From NCBI GenBank assembly GCA_963920665.1, contig OY987263.1:33964547-34028546 (forward strand): 64,000 nt of DNA, given 5' to 3'. A program made the position numbers and the translations under genes. The notes below the pieces were generated by a model. It did not search any database. It worked only from the letters and a program-made list of their open reading frames with translations, and was not told the DNA's origin. How positions within the stretch are numbered: position 1 is the stretch's first letter; every line of letters starts with the position of its first letter. Source of the stretch: Straminergon stramineum. Its lineage: Eukaryota > Streptophyta > Bryopsida > Hypnales > Calliergonaceae. This document shows, piece after piece, positions 48,319 through 59,585 of this stretch.

Positions 48319-50557
48319 CTCGATCATCACGGCCGCCACGCAATCCCGGCCAGGCAGCAGAATTAATGGAAGTCCTAGCTACTGCATGTTCACTCGGGAC
48401 TCATGATTTCGATCAAAATTAAAGGTTCAACCAATTCCATGTATAATATTTAATACATATATCAGCTGGTGGCAAGATAGGGCGCTGGATCTGGTGCTCG
48501 GAATTGAATCCTGGATTTCTGAATTCCTGCCACTATCAAGGAGGGCAAATACTATTTGGGAAAAAAAGGCACTGAACAAAATCCATCTGAGTAGTGCAGA
48601 TTTTGAGCATCTTCTTGGGTTGGGGTAAGTTCTCTCTCCCTTCCTGCCAGCCCCCTTCCTCGACATTTTTTTTGGTGCAATTTGAGCATTGAGACTTTCG
48701 AGGTGTCAAAGCTTCCACCTTGGCTTTTGTACTCGTGATGTGACATGTGTTAAAATCGGATTTTGAGAACCCACTTCAGCAACCAGTCTTGATACAACGC
48801 TAATGTGGGACTTCAGATGAGGCCAAAATTTCATTCATCACCAGAATTGATGAAGAACATGGGAAGAGCTAGTCATAAAATATAAGATAGTGAACAGAAC
48901 ATCTCGCCCAATTTGGACTTCTGAGAAGTTGATGAACTGGCTTGTGTCCCGCATGTGCCCGTGGAGTCATTATGATCCTTGCTGTCTGTTATCCATAGTA
49001 CAAAATTCCCGGATCTAGAGCGAGGGAATTAAGATTTAATACCGCGCCTTGTTTGATCGGAAAACCACAACATTTTGCAAAACGAGATTTGCTGAATCCA
49101 AGTGAGGTTTTCATTGACAATCAAGCGCTTGATCATCCCAAAAGTTACCGCCCCGATCATTTCAGGTGAAAAGTGGAGCTATGGCATTGAGTGTCGAGCC
49201 CAGCCCAGACTGCGCATGCATGATATATAGTGAACACCACAGCTGTGAAAGCATGGCGAATGGAGCACCAGCATTAAGGTTGCAGCCAGGCAGGGTACAA
49301 GAAGACCAAGATGCCATTGCAGTGAGTACCATGGAAGCTGACTCACTTTAAGTTACTGGTACCGGAAAAAAGAAATTATGAAAGGAGTTGATTGATTTCC
49401 ATGCACATAACAGTCTTCAAAACATTATTGACCAATTCAAGTGAGATGTCCTTGCTGAACTGTGCAGCTTTAGAAGCCACGTGCCTCTTGTTACAATTGC
49501 AAAATATTCTACCTCTAGCCATTTACTACTGGGACTCTGGGAGGATCTCGGTTTGCTTAATATCGTCGGGAGAATTCCCCCTCCTCCACTATTGATGACA
49601 ACAAAAACAAAAACATTTACACTACAAAGCAAGTAACTTTGTCGTGGAAGGCATAGATCGACAGCACGTACCGAGTGACTAGCGCTAAGTGTCTTCTTCC
49701 CTGTCGTTATGAGTACCTCCCACATAGGACATAGGATAAGAGCAAGGCATAGTACCAGTGTGTGTTTTTCTGGCGATTTGGCATAAAATTGCACCCAAAA
49801 TTTTTGGCTAGCACCAAGCCTATAGAAAAAATACAGGGATAAAAGAGTATAACACTTGGTGTTACAGCCCGTCGTTGTTTCCATGCAAAACAGTCGTGGG
49901 AATTGAGGTGACGTCACCAGTGCTCCCCTCATTGTCACTTTTTGTTTTTTTGAGTTGGAGCCGCCTTCGCTCCAATCTGTCTTCTCAATCGTAGTTGTGG
50001 CGCCACTTTCTCTCTGCATTTCATCTCCCTCAAAGCCACCTTCTCTCACATTGAAGTCTTTGAGCGCCACCTTCACGCCCACAGTGAATTATGCATAGCC
50101 CACTCCGCGATGCCCTAGTTGTGTAGGGAGACAGTGATTGAGTTTGTCTCTTGCATTCACAGCCAATTCAGGAAGTGTACTAGGCTTAGTGACGTTTGTG
50201 GAGCCACATTCATTTCCACTTTTTCTACATTTTCTACAATGTGGTTGCATTTTCTGTGTGTCACTGGAATTATGGTTGGCTTTCATGAGTATGATCGTGG
50301 AGGGTTTTATTTTGAATTGTGGCTGCACATTTTGCAATGTTGGGCTTCCTCGACTACGTCTAATTTGGAAATCGCACGGCAAAGACTCCCAATACCTTCT
50401 GGTTAGTTTGGTGAATTTCTCCTATACTTGTTCTATGTTGTTCTATTCAGGTTGGGTTTTGCAAATTGTGCTTTGTTTTGTTTGATTTGGATTTGGGGTT
50501 AGGGATTCCTAGGTCACGGGCAAGGATTTGTTGTCTTTGATGGCAGACTCTCCTTTT
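48319..50557. other. Spacer, no gene assigned
   Basis: The largest open frame is on the minus strand, 50082-49417 (221 residues, GTG start, Lys/Glu-rich beginning then hydrophobic). I do not recognise it, and it may be a fragment of a mobile element. Other frames are short and without domains. Confidence 0.4.
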
Positions 50558-51113
50558 GCTCCTATGGATATTGGTTTCACAAGTACGACAAAGGCCACAC
50601 ATGCATGTCAATGGATGAGCTGCCTAGCTTGCTCCCATTCAAAGGCCTCTAGTAGAATATAAGGTTGTTATGGTGATGATGCACGTAGACAAGAACAACA
50701 TGAAGTGGGGTTAAAAAGCTCAGGTGAGCTTTTATATTCCATTTTTTTGTCACTTGTGTGCTAATTTTTATATAACTATTTTTTTTGGTGAGTTGCCTAC
50801 TTAGTTTTCTATTCCATTTCTTTTTTCTTTTGAAGGTTGATTGATTCTTAACATGTGTAGCACTTTGGTAGTGTAATGTGCACCTTTGGCTCCAAGATCG
50901 TTGCAAGGCTTTGAAATTTGGGAAGGCAAATCTAGCCCTCCTCTTGGATCCATACATCTTGCTTTGCATGTTAGTGTTACTACCAATCCTAGAGGCAATG
51001 GATACACTGATTCAATGGGCTCAAAAAATAGACACCTTCATATGTGATTTCATAGAGGCACTCGGCACATGCCAAACTAGCCTTTTCACATTCTACCTTA
51101 ATGTTGACATGGC

Positions 51114-51445
51114 CACTATAACAAAACATGGTAAAAAAAACTGCACTCAAAATTGAGTGCAATTTTTTTTTTACTACATTTTGGTGTAGGCCTACTACAG
51201 GCAAAGCCAATTTTTTTGGAATTTCCAATTGCAATTTTTAGAATTTTGAGGCATATAATATACTACTAGAAAGGTATTGAAAATACCCTTCCAATGATAT
51301 ATTATACACTCCCCAATTCTAAAAATTGCAGTGGGAAGTTGCAAAAGAAGCTAACAGCTCACTACATGCCACATGCACAAAAATGTGGTCAATAGAACCG
51401 CACTCAATTTTGAATGCAGTTTTTTTTCCATATTTTGTTATAGTG
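51114..51445. mobile_element. CACTATAAC-ended foldback element 1, 3-bp target duplication
   Basis: Starts CACTATAACAAAACATGG and ends ATATTTTGTTATAGTG. It is flanked by ggc on both sides (51111-51113 and 51446-51448). Removing it together with one ggc restores the transposase frame. Ends beginning CACTA plus a 3-bp duplication are the marks of the CACTA (EnSpm) superfamily. Almost the whole 332 bp folds back on itself (two arms of about 160 bp). Confidence 0.78.
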
Positions 51446-51575
51446 GGCCTTCGGCAAAGATGAGTTCCATGTGTATAACCAAGGTCTTCAATGCTCTCAT
51501 GAGCAAATTTTTATAAAGTGGGATGCTAATTTAGATTTGCCTTAAGAGACACTCACGTTTGGGGTAGGTGGGGAG

Positions 51576-51840
51576 TACTATAACAAAACATTGTAAAAAA
51601 ACACTCAATTTTGAGTGAGGTTTTTTTGACCACATTTTTGTGCATGCACGCTTAGTGGGCTATTAGCTTCTTTTGCAATTTCTGACTAGAATTTGGGGAA
51701 TTTGGGGACATGTGATATACCATTGAAAAGGTATTTTCAAAAAACGTTAGCTACATGTGTGGTGGGCCTATACAAAAATGTAGTAAAAAAAAAACACTCA
51801 ATTTTGAGTGCCATTTTTTTTACCATGTTTTGTTATAGAC
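51576..51840. mobile_element. Foldback element 2 of the same family
   Basis: Left end TACTATAACAAAACATTG and right end ACCATGTTTTGTTATAGAC, with subterminal cactcaattttgagtg palindromes as in element 1. About 265 bp; no clear target duplication, so it is an older or rearranged copy. Confidence 0.6.
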
Positions 51841-51966
51841 ATTGTATGCAATGCATGATGGCGGCATGGTGCATCGAAAGGAATATGCGACCATTATTGC
51901 TAGCGTCCAGAATGATTGCAAAGGTGAGTTTTGTACTTTTCCTATTTCAATTATGGTACAATCTTG

Positions 51967-53057
51967 CACTATAACAAAACATGGTAAAAACATTGCACTC
52001 AAAATCAAGTGCAGTTCTATTGACCACATTTTTGTGGAGGCCCACTATTAGCATAACCAAGTTTTTTTGCAATTTTCAACTGCAAACTTTATGAATTTGG
52101 AGCATGTAATACATCATTGGAAAGGTTTTGAAAAGAACTTTCCAACAGTATATTACATGCCCCAAAATTCTAGAAATTGCAGTCAAAAATTGCAAAGGAA
52201 GTGAACAACCCACTACGAGCACATAGGTGATTATAAGAAACACTTGTCCTATTTTTTGTCCACTTGTCCTCGAACATGTGGTTTTTTGGTCATAACTTTT
52301 GCATCATAAGTCCATTTGTCTTAAAATTCGAAATGAAGGTATACATAAAAGTTTCACACATTCTCTATTTTTTGTTTTTTTTCTAAATTACTTTACTATT
52401 TTTAAAGTATCCCCGATTGGGGGTCTACCTTGGCCATTTTGGGGGATTTTGAGCTAAAGTTGTATCCAAAAATGCAAATTGGAAGCCACAAATTGGAGAA
52501 GCTGGAGATGTACTTGCATTCCAATGAGAGACAAAGAGTTTTTTGCAAAAAACCTTTGCATGAGGTGTCTAGATGGGGCCAAAGTCACTATTGTTTGTGT
52601 ACATTTGGGGGGCATGAGAAAATTTTCTTTGAAGAAATTTTTGGTGCAATGTGAAAGCAGGCTTGTCTACAAAAATGGCTTTTTTTCTAGGAATTTTTTG
52701 AAGTTTTTTTGAATTACTAAAAATGAAAAGGTCCATAGACCCCTTTTTTGCTATTTTCTACTTCCAGTGGCTTCTATAGTACTCCAAAATAGTCTATAGT
52801 ACTATATAGTACTATATAGTACGAAATCAATGGTTAAGATCCGTAGGCGCCCAAAATTGACGGTTGAGATTCACAAGCGTAGTCTGACGTGCAAAATTGA
52901 TAGTAGTCTATAGTATTGTCAGTCCTATGGCCAGAAATCAAGTTTTTGAACCAAAAACATGAAGCGTTTCTTGCAATCACCCACATGCTCAAAAATGTGG
53001 TCAAAGAGCCGCATTTGAATTTGAGTGCATCTTTTTTTACCATGTTTCGTTATAGTG
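51967..53057. mobile_element. Foldback element 3, split by a later insertion
   Basis: Left end CACTATAACAAAACATGG at 51967, right end ACCATGTTTCGTTATAGTG at 53057. The central hairpin lies at 52060-52200. The right arm breaks at about 52225 and resumes at 52982 with cacatgctcaaaaatgtggtc, which matches element 1. The intervening 756 bp is a different TIR element. Without it the copy would be about the same length as element 1. Confidence 0.65.
52226..52981. mobile_element. TIR element with GGTGATT ends nested in foldback element 3
   Basis: The left end GGTGATTATAAGAAACACTT pairs with the right end (other strand) GGTGATTGCAAGAAACGCTT at 17 of 20 positions. cacat occurs on both sides (52220-52224 and 52982-52986, with one extra base on the left). 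No recognisable transposase; a short run of agtactatat near-repeats lies at 52790-52825. Confidence 0.6.
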
Positions 53058-53382
53058 GATTGCCAACACATATGTTGCCATGGAGTTGCCTCCCTTAAAT
53101 GCTTCCTCACATTAGCTAGTGACCCCCTTGACTAAATTATGGAGGACTTTGGACACGAACTCTTTACTTGGCAAGAACTTCAAGGAATACATCAAACTAG
53201 CTCAAATTGCCGTGGTGCATGTTCTAGGCAATGTCGAAGATGAATGCACCTTCTCTGCATTGTCTTTTCTGAAGGATAGGCTTTGTAATAAACTTAAGCA
53301 CCACCTCGGTGTGGTTGTGGGCATGCATTGCCAAAATGTGCATAGTTTGAAAAATTCCCTGTATGATGATTGTTTTGTGTAG

Positions 53383-56010
53383 TGGGTGTTGGCCATTGAG
53401 TGGTATGTAGTCATTGCATGAGCTATGACATCCACTCTAGCTTCAAGAATTAGAGCAAGGTTGTCATTTGCAGATGTTATTTCTTAGGTCTTTCAGTTCA
53501 ACAAGCAAGTGATGTATTTCACATTCTAATTTAGTTTTGGCCACAAGCTCATTGAGTGTCAACATTACAATCTTGCTTTTATGGAACACCACTTTTGTTT
53601 GTTTATTGTTATGAATGTATCATGTTATATGGCCTTGCTTGTAGCTTCTTCTAGATGGAGAGTGTAGGTCATTCAATTGCCATGTACTTGCTCTTGTATT
53701 CTTGTTGTGTAGTGACTTTTGAATCATAACTTGCATTGAGTGATTGTGAGCCCCAAATGATACTTTATTTTGTGATATTGATCAACTTTCTATTTGAGGT
53801 GAATTCCTATCTACCATGTGACTTTGTTAAAGCATCATGTAGTCGATTGAATTTCTATCTACATGAATTAGCCATATCCCTTCCATTCTCTTGTTGACTA
53901 AGACATCGAAGTGTACAATTGTTTTGGTTGCAGGGATAGTGGTTAAGCGGATCGAAGATGAGTGTCAAGAAACTCTACTATTTTATCATTGTCAATTTGT
54001 GAGATTGTCACTACTTGTGGTTGCACTGTTTTAATGCGGGTTATTTATATTGTGTGAATGTTAGCTTGTGGTCCATCTTTATAGCATTGCACAAAATCAA
54101 GCAATGGAGTTCTTGTGTTTGTTTTGTAGGTCATGTTGTTCTAGTTGCAAAGATTAGAGAACTAGGAGGATGTTTTCGGGATTGTATTTTTTGACTCCAA
54201 ATTTTTTTTATCTAGAAAATTTGTTTCATCTTCTGTTTGAATACAATCATCATTTTTGTGTTGGATGTTCACATTGAATTGCTCAAATCTCAACAAAATT
54301 TGGGAAAACGTAATAAGTGTAGCCTAAAGCAATTCCAGAGTGCACACTGAGTAGCCCAATGTCCATTGATCATGAATCCTTGGTGCCACTTCCTTCGATA
54401 CCAAAAATTCACAAGAAGCTAAGGTAGGAGGCTCTTGAAGTGTTCACCTAAGGGGAAATGAACCTTTGTAGGAAAATCAGTAGAGCGTAGTATTTTTCAT
54501 GTAGTTTTGGTAGAAAGAGAAAAGAGAAACAATTCATTGCCAATTTAAATCGTAATTCTTTGCCTTCAAATGAATTAAATATAAATTTTCAAAGTGAAAG
54601 GTGCATAGGTCACTATTAATGCTCATAGACTGAACCAATCTCAATCAAAATCAACCTTTGAATGGAGCACTTCAAACTTAGGAAGTTTTTGTAATTTTGG
54701 CTCTCAAAGAATGATCCACATCATGCTTTCAATTATTTTAGCTTTACATCAATGTATATTTTTCTCAAAGGTATTTAAGAACACAATTAAAAAGCAGAAA
54801 AGTGCATTGAAGGAACTATGATTCATTTTTTAAATTCTCTGCACTATTCATGACAGCTCTACTGCACCATTGTAAATGCCCACTCACAATTCGAACCTCC
54901 TACCTTACTATCATCAAATTCAATCTCAAGAATTTACAAGTGATTTTTGAAAACAATTGACAAATTCAGTATAAAAAAGCCACATGGGATGTCCATATTC
55001 AGTCTCCGGCGAGAAAGAAGCACCCTGCACTAAACGAATAGAAAAACACTGCATAGTATACAGAAGTGACAGAACACATACCATGCGTACGAAAGTCATA
55101 AACATTCTCCACAGTAAAAAAGAGAACAGAAAGCTGCAGGGCTGGACGTCTCTGCTACACATCTCTGCACGGGCTAATAATGTTATGAATGAATCAGGTA
55201 GCCTCATAACTACAACACAGATAAGGGGATAAGGTAACTTTGAATTACCCAAGCAGTAGCATTTTTTTATTGAATAACTTAGAGTGATCGAAGAAAGTAT
55301 GGCACAGGCAGGAGGGGGGAAAAGTCCTACAATACAGTACAAATCAAATCTTTTTCAGTGCGCGGGATAAACCGTACAATTCCTGCAGAAGCATCATCGG
55401 TCGTCATTGCTGCACTGCCACATGCAGCGGAAGCCAGTTGCGTCGGAGGAAATTCGTACACTCACAAATGGGGAAGTATCATACCCAATCCAATCAGAAG
55501 TAATGTCGGCATAGAGATGCCCAGGAAAGTGGGGAAGGGTCTCTGCCAACTCGGTGTTGAAGTAGTCTTGCAACGACTTCGAAATCACCACCCGAGTCCT
55601 TGTTTTGAGATCTGTGGTTGGCTAGTAACCATACTGTCGGTGATCAATGCCCAGCCAACCAGCTCTGAAATAAGAGACAGGGGGTGGGCCTCCAATCCAA
55701 CCGCAACGGAGAGAAGCCAGACATACACGGATTCCAATTCAGATGTGTCAGGCGTCAGGATCCCGAACCTGACAGGAGCAGATGATCAGTAGCCTGCATG
55801 GCGATTGGATCAATCCTGCCTGCCAGCCATGTCGCAGCAGCACTAGCATCTTGGCAGTCCTGGCACTAATCAGGTGGCAGCCGGGCATGGAATGTGTGAT
55901 TTTACGATCTCAATCGCGGCGAACGCAAGCGGGGAATCGGGTAGGGAGGGTGCCCGGTTTACGATTTTTACCGTGGCTGGTGGGTTTTAGCGTTTGGGAG
56001 GTGGCTGTGG
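53383..56010. other. AT-rich spacer and 3' flank of the RCC1 gene
   Basis: No gene is supported from 53,400 to 55,300. From about 55,350 the composition rises and the sequence is probably 3' untranslated or flanking DNA of the RCC1 gene. A 65-residue minus-strand frame at 55394-55591 has no recognisable domain. Confidence 0.5.
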
Positions 56011-59000
56011 TTATCTGCGGTGGCGATGGGATTGCATGCGAAACTCCGCGATGGAGGCGGCGAGGGCAGCAGGGGGAAGCATTTCCCCTCGATCGCTCAA
56101 AATCCCGGACATTCGGAGCGCGAGATCGCCGGGCTCGTCGAAAAAGGGCGTGTTTTGCACCGAGTAAGGCTCCCGCACGGGAGGCGGCTCCTGGTAAGAC
56201 GCCGCCGCGACGCCGGACATGGCGCGGCGACACCAGTCCTCCATCTTCCGTTGGAATAGCATGTCTTTCAGCCGGTTACGCATGCCTTTGTAGAAAATGT
56301 CGAGTTTGGCCTGCGCGGGGTGCAATCGGAAGTTAGATTAGGAGGAGGAGGAGGAGAGGATGGAGTGGGAGCAGAGTGAGTGGCAACTTACGAGCTCTTC
56401 AAGCGGCGCCTCCTCGACGCGCTGCTGCCATTCCTGCAGTGGAGAGGTTTTGGGGTGGGATCCGTTGGCGGCGTAATGGTTGGGCTTGGCTGGGAGGGGC
56501 AGGGTGAACGATTCGAGTCCGCCGTACACTGCGGCGTGGAGATTTTCGGCGTAGCGACGGCACTCGGCGAGCTCGGCTTTCAAGGCCGTCACGTCTTCGG
56601 GATCATGATGCGGGGGTGGAGCTGCTGACGCGTTTCCCACTTGGTACTTGAATGCTCTCATGCTCGGGCTCATGGTGACGGTGGACGGCTCGCTGCCCAT
56701 TTCGCGTCGGAAGCTGCGAGGATTCCAATGCTCTTGAGAGTCAACTTGCGCCGGAGGCCAGAACTGATCGCCACGTCGAGACGGCCGCCCAGGCGATATC
56801 GTGGCTTGTCGTGACGACTGCCCCGGCGATTCCATGGCCATGCGGATGCTCGCAACCTGACCGCGAGGAGGCCGCTCCGCGGTCTCCAACTGTAGTTGCT
56901 CGCTAGCTGATGATCGCGAAAACGAGTTGCGCCGAGGAGCCTTGCTGCTTTCGTCGGCGACGTAGGGTCGGATCTCGTCGCCACGGCCGCGAGAACCGCC
57001 GCGGCTCGACGCACGGCTGGACCTCCGATCCTCGTACTCGCGGTTGGGGCCCAAGTCCTTGGGAATTCCGGGCGGCCACAGCACGGGACTAGGGAACCAG
57101 CTGTCCGAGGGATGGCCTAACCCCAGGACGCCGTTCTTGCCGCGACCCCAGGCCCAGAGATCCGTGCCCCCGTTGGCAACCGTCACCGTGTGCGCACCGC
57201 CGCACGCGATCCCTTTGGCACCTGACAGCGGATTGCACTTCGCGGACGACTCCCCAAACACGCGCACCGGCGTGAGCGCGTCCCCGCTCTTCGATCCTGG
57301 CGGTCCGATCCCGGGGCTGCAGGAAATTCGATACTCTTTTAGAACTGATTTTTCGTAGAGCTACATATGACAGCACATGATTCCAACAATGGGCAGCATA
57401 AAAATTCTCTTACCATTGTCCAAGACCGCCTTCCATACCCCAGACCCATACATCTCCTGACTCCATGACCACTGCCGTGTGAAACAGCCCACACGCTACG
57501 GCTTGAATCCGTTCGTGCGTTGGGAGCGAGTCCACTACATCGGGAGTGTGCGAATTCGCCCGCGAGCCCATGCCTAACTGCCCATTCTCATTCTGTCCAA
57601 ACACCCAGCACGTCGACAATCTGGCGCTCGCAGATTGCACCTCGCGCTGCTTCGACGCTTGTACCTGTGCGCGGAGTGGGGGGCCTCCCCAGCTGGAAAC
57701 CGAGCTCACCGAATGCGCCCGGGAGCTCCCATCGCTGGCGACGCTGTAGGCACTTCGCTGCTGGCTTCGCGAGTGCAAGTTGTTAGACACGGAGTAAGGG
57801 TAGCCCTGCTTCGATCGCACCCGAGGCGACGACGACACCGAGTCCATGTACTGCTCAGGAATAACGCGTCCACGTAGCTTCGGCGACGCCATCACCTGAT
57901 CCATCACAGATGCCGTCTGGTTCATGTTACTCCCCGAGTCCCCAAAGTCATCTTTCACCGTGACGACGACGCTGTGGAAAAACCCGCACGCGAAGTCGAC
58001 GATCATGCCCACCTGCTGCACGCCCATCGCCGTGACCACGGTCGGTGTGTCCCTGAAATTGAAATCACCCAAACCGAGCTGGCCATATGCATTCCCTCCC
58101 CACGCGTAGCATTGCACGCCGCTGCGCCCATCAACGAGTGCGAGAATGTGCTCACTCCCGCACGAAACGCGGCGTACCTTGTGCCCCGTGAGCGCGAGCA
58201 CGCGCTGGGGCTTGTCAATGTTGGCAAGCTCAAAGGAATCGGATGACGTCTGCGCGTCCGCAGCGGATTGCGGGACTGCGCCCCAAAGCCACAAGCCGCC
58301 TTCGCTATCAATCGCGCTCGACATCATTCCGCCTGCTTCCACCATCGCCAACTTAGGTTGCCTCCCTTCACTCTTCCGATTGTCCTCAAAGGAGAACCCG
58401 CCCGTGGCCGGGAAAGTGATCGGTGCAGGATAGGACGCGGCTCTTTGACGACCCAGCTGACCGTCCATGTTTCAATTAAGGAGTGGCACAAAAGCATAAC
58501 CGGAATAAAAAAATCAAATGCCATGAATAATCAATGAAATGAATCCGAACCCAAAGCGAGAATTTTGAAGTAGGATACAGGCATTGAATCCCCATGACCA
58601 TACGGTCCCATCACCTGTTGCCAAGCACAAAATTCCAACCCCCAGAAAATTGTTAGCCCGCGCGAAGGAATCCCACAACATTCCTTCACACAAATTACAA
58701 CATGAGCGCCTGCGGTGACGGGTTCCAGAGTGACGAGAGTACCGGAGAGAGCGAGGCTGTGATACGAGCCAGCAGCAATTTGCGTGATTCTGGATCTGTC
58801 AGCCAAGTCCCAGTCCGAACTGGCGCGCGTTTCAGGCGAGTCGGAATCCTCCGGCTCCACTGCCATGCCTATCTCCATCAGCGTTGGTTCCAGCTCGTCC
58901 TGGAACACGCCCATGCCTTGGCGACCGAATTGGCCGCGACCCCATGTGTATACACTGCCGCTGGCTGCACAGGACATCACATGGAGTACAGTGCAGCAGC

Positions 59001-59585
59001 TGCCATATCAGTCTCTGCAACCTCGACACCGAAACGTACCCTGGAGCTTCGTGATCATCCCATTCTATTGACGGCAACGCAACTCTCCACAATCCTAAAT
59101 ACCCCATTAAATGCTCACGCGCTAAATGTGCTATCAAGCAAGCCGCGCTCACAAACGGGTAGCATTCTTGCACCCGTTTCGTCACAAAATCCATCAACCA
59201 GTGCTCAAAACTAATTCAAAACGTCGAGTCGTTTCCAGGTTTCGACAAAAAGGCCAGGTTTCTCCGTGCATGGAGCAATCTCCGGACGAAGAATTCACAC
59301 GAATTTCCTCTCGCGAACGAGTGGATCTCTTCTAGAAACCGCGGTTGACCTCCCACTAATGTGCAAAGCGAGAGCCTGGCTTACGAATCCGTGCGGGAAT
59401 ACGGGAAGCGGGAAGTGCCTGTTGCGATATCGGAATATGCGGATAAGCGAGTTTTCTGAAGAAGGGAGTGATAGTAGTAGTACCGCACCTGTAAGAGCGA
59501 GCGTGTGCGACTCCCCTACCGCCACTTGCACCACCGTTGCGGCCGCAGGATCAACGTCATGATTGGTCTCCACCGCGCGCGCCAT
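56011..59585 (-). CDS. RCC1-repeat protein with C-terminal coiled region, six exons
   Basis: Exons 59585-59489, 58964-58743, 58614-58579, 58464-57414, 57316-56392 and 56310-56011 give 876 residues. RCC1 repeats form a seven-bladed propeller; family members act as exchange factors, light receptors or scaffolds, and the role here is unknown. The repeats are plain: VAVGESHTLALT, GSVYTWGRGQFGR, IAAGSYHSLALSG, DGTVWSWGFN, VSCGSEHILALVD, AWGGNAYGQLGLGD, FACGFFHSVVVT, VFGQNENGQLGMG, VACGLFHTAVVM, IACGGAHTVTV and WAWGRGKNGVLGLG. A Ser/Arg-rich low-complexity region follows, then a helical stretch (VTALKAELAECRRYAENL) and the tail YKGMRNRLKDMLFQRKMEDW. The ATG at 59585 is the first in frame. All joints are GT-AG except exon 3 to exon 4, which looks U12-type (see 58465-58578). 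It is not UVR8 by its long tail. Confidence 0.88.
58465..58578 (-). other. Probable U12-type intron in the RCC1 gene
   Basis: The 36-base exon 58614-58579 encodes the conserved DGTVWSWGFN blade segment and is followed by GTATCCTAC, the U12 donor consensus. Upstream of exon 4 there is CTCCTTAAT, which fits the U12 branch site at eight of nine positions, and no AG lies between it and the conserved GQLGRQ. The frame and the N-x-x-G spacing are kept only if the intron ends ...CATGG|AC, giving GT-GG ends, 11 bases after the branch adenosine. The ends are inferred. Confidence 0.5.

Larger units (their letters stand above)
50558..53382 (+). pseudogene. hAT-type transposase relic broken by nested insertions
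   Basis: Fragments of one transposase-like reading frame survive in order. 50878-51113 reads LLLDPYILLCMLVLLPILEAMDTLIQ and ends at DMA. After the insertion at 51114-51445 the frame resumes at 51446 with FGKDEFHVYNQ. A short piece follows at 51841-51966 (HDGGMVHRKEYATIIASVQ). 53119-53382 reads LAQIAVVHVLGNVEDECTFSALSFLKDRL followed by CNKLKHHLGVVVGM. The last piece is the C-terminal dimerisation block typical of hAT superfamily transposases (E-DE--FS-L-F-K--L-N-L). The N-terminal zinc finger and the catalytic acids are not identified. Stops and insertions make it non-functional. Confidence 0.7.

Noticed and set aside
47143..48339. 398-codon open frame on the minus strand opposite the F-box gene
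   Set aside because: It is an antisense shadow of a GC-rich coding exon. It has Arg/His/Ala-rich composition and no domain, while the + strand frame has a clear F-box.
56338..56391. Extension of the RCC1 exon 5 frame to a Ser-rich end at 56338
   Set aside because: A GTAAGT donor directly after 56392 and a clean acceptor before 56310 join it in frame to a conserved-looking helical tail.
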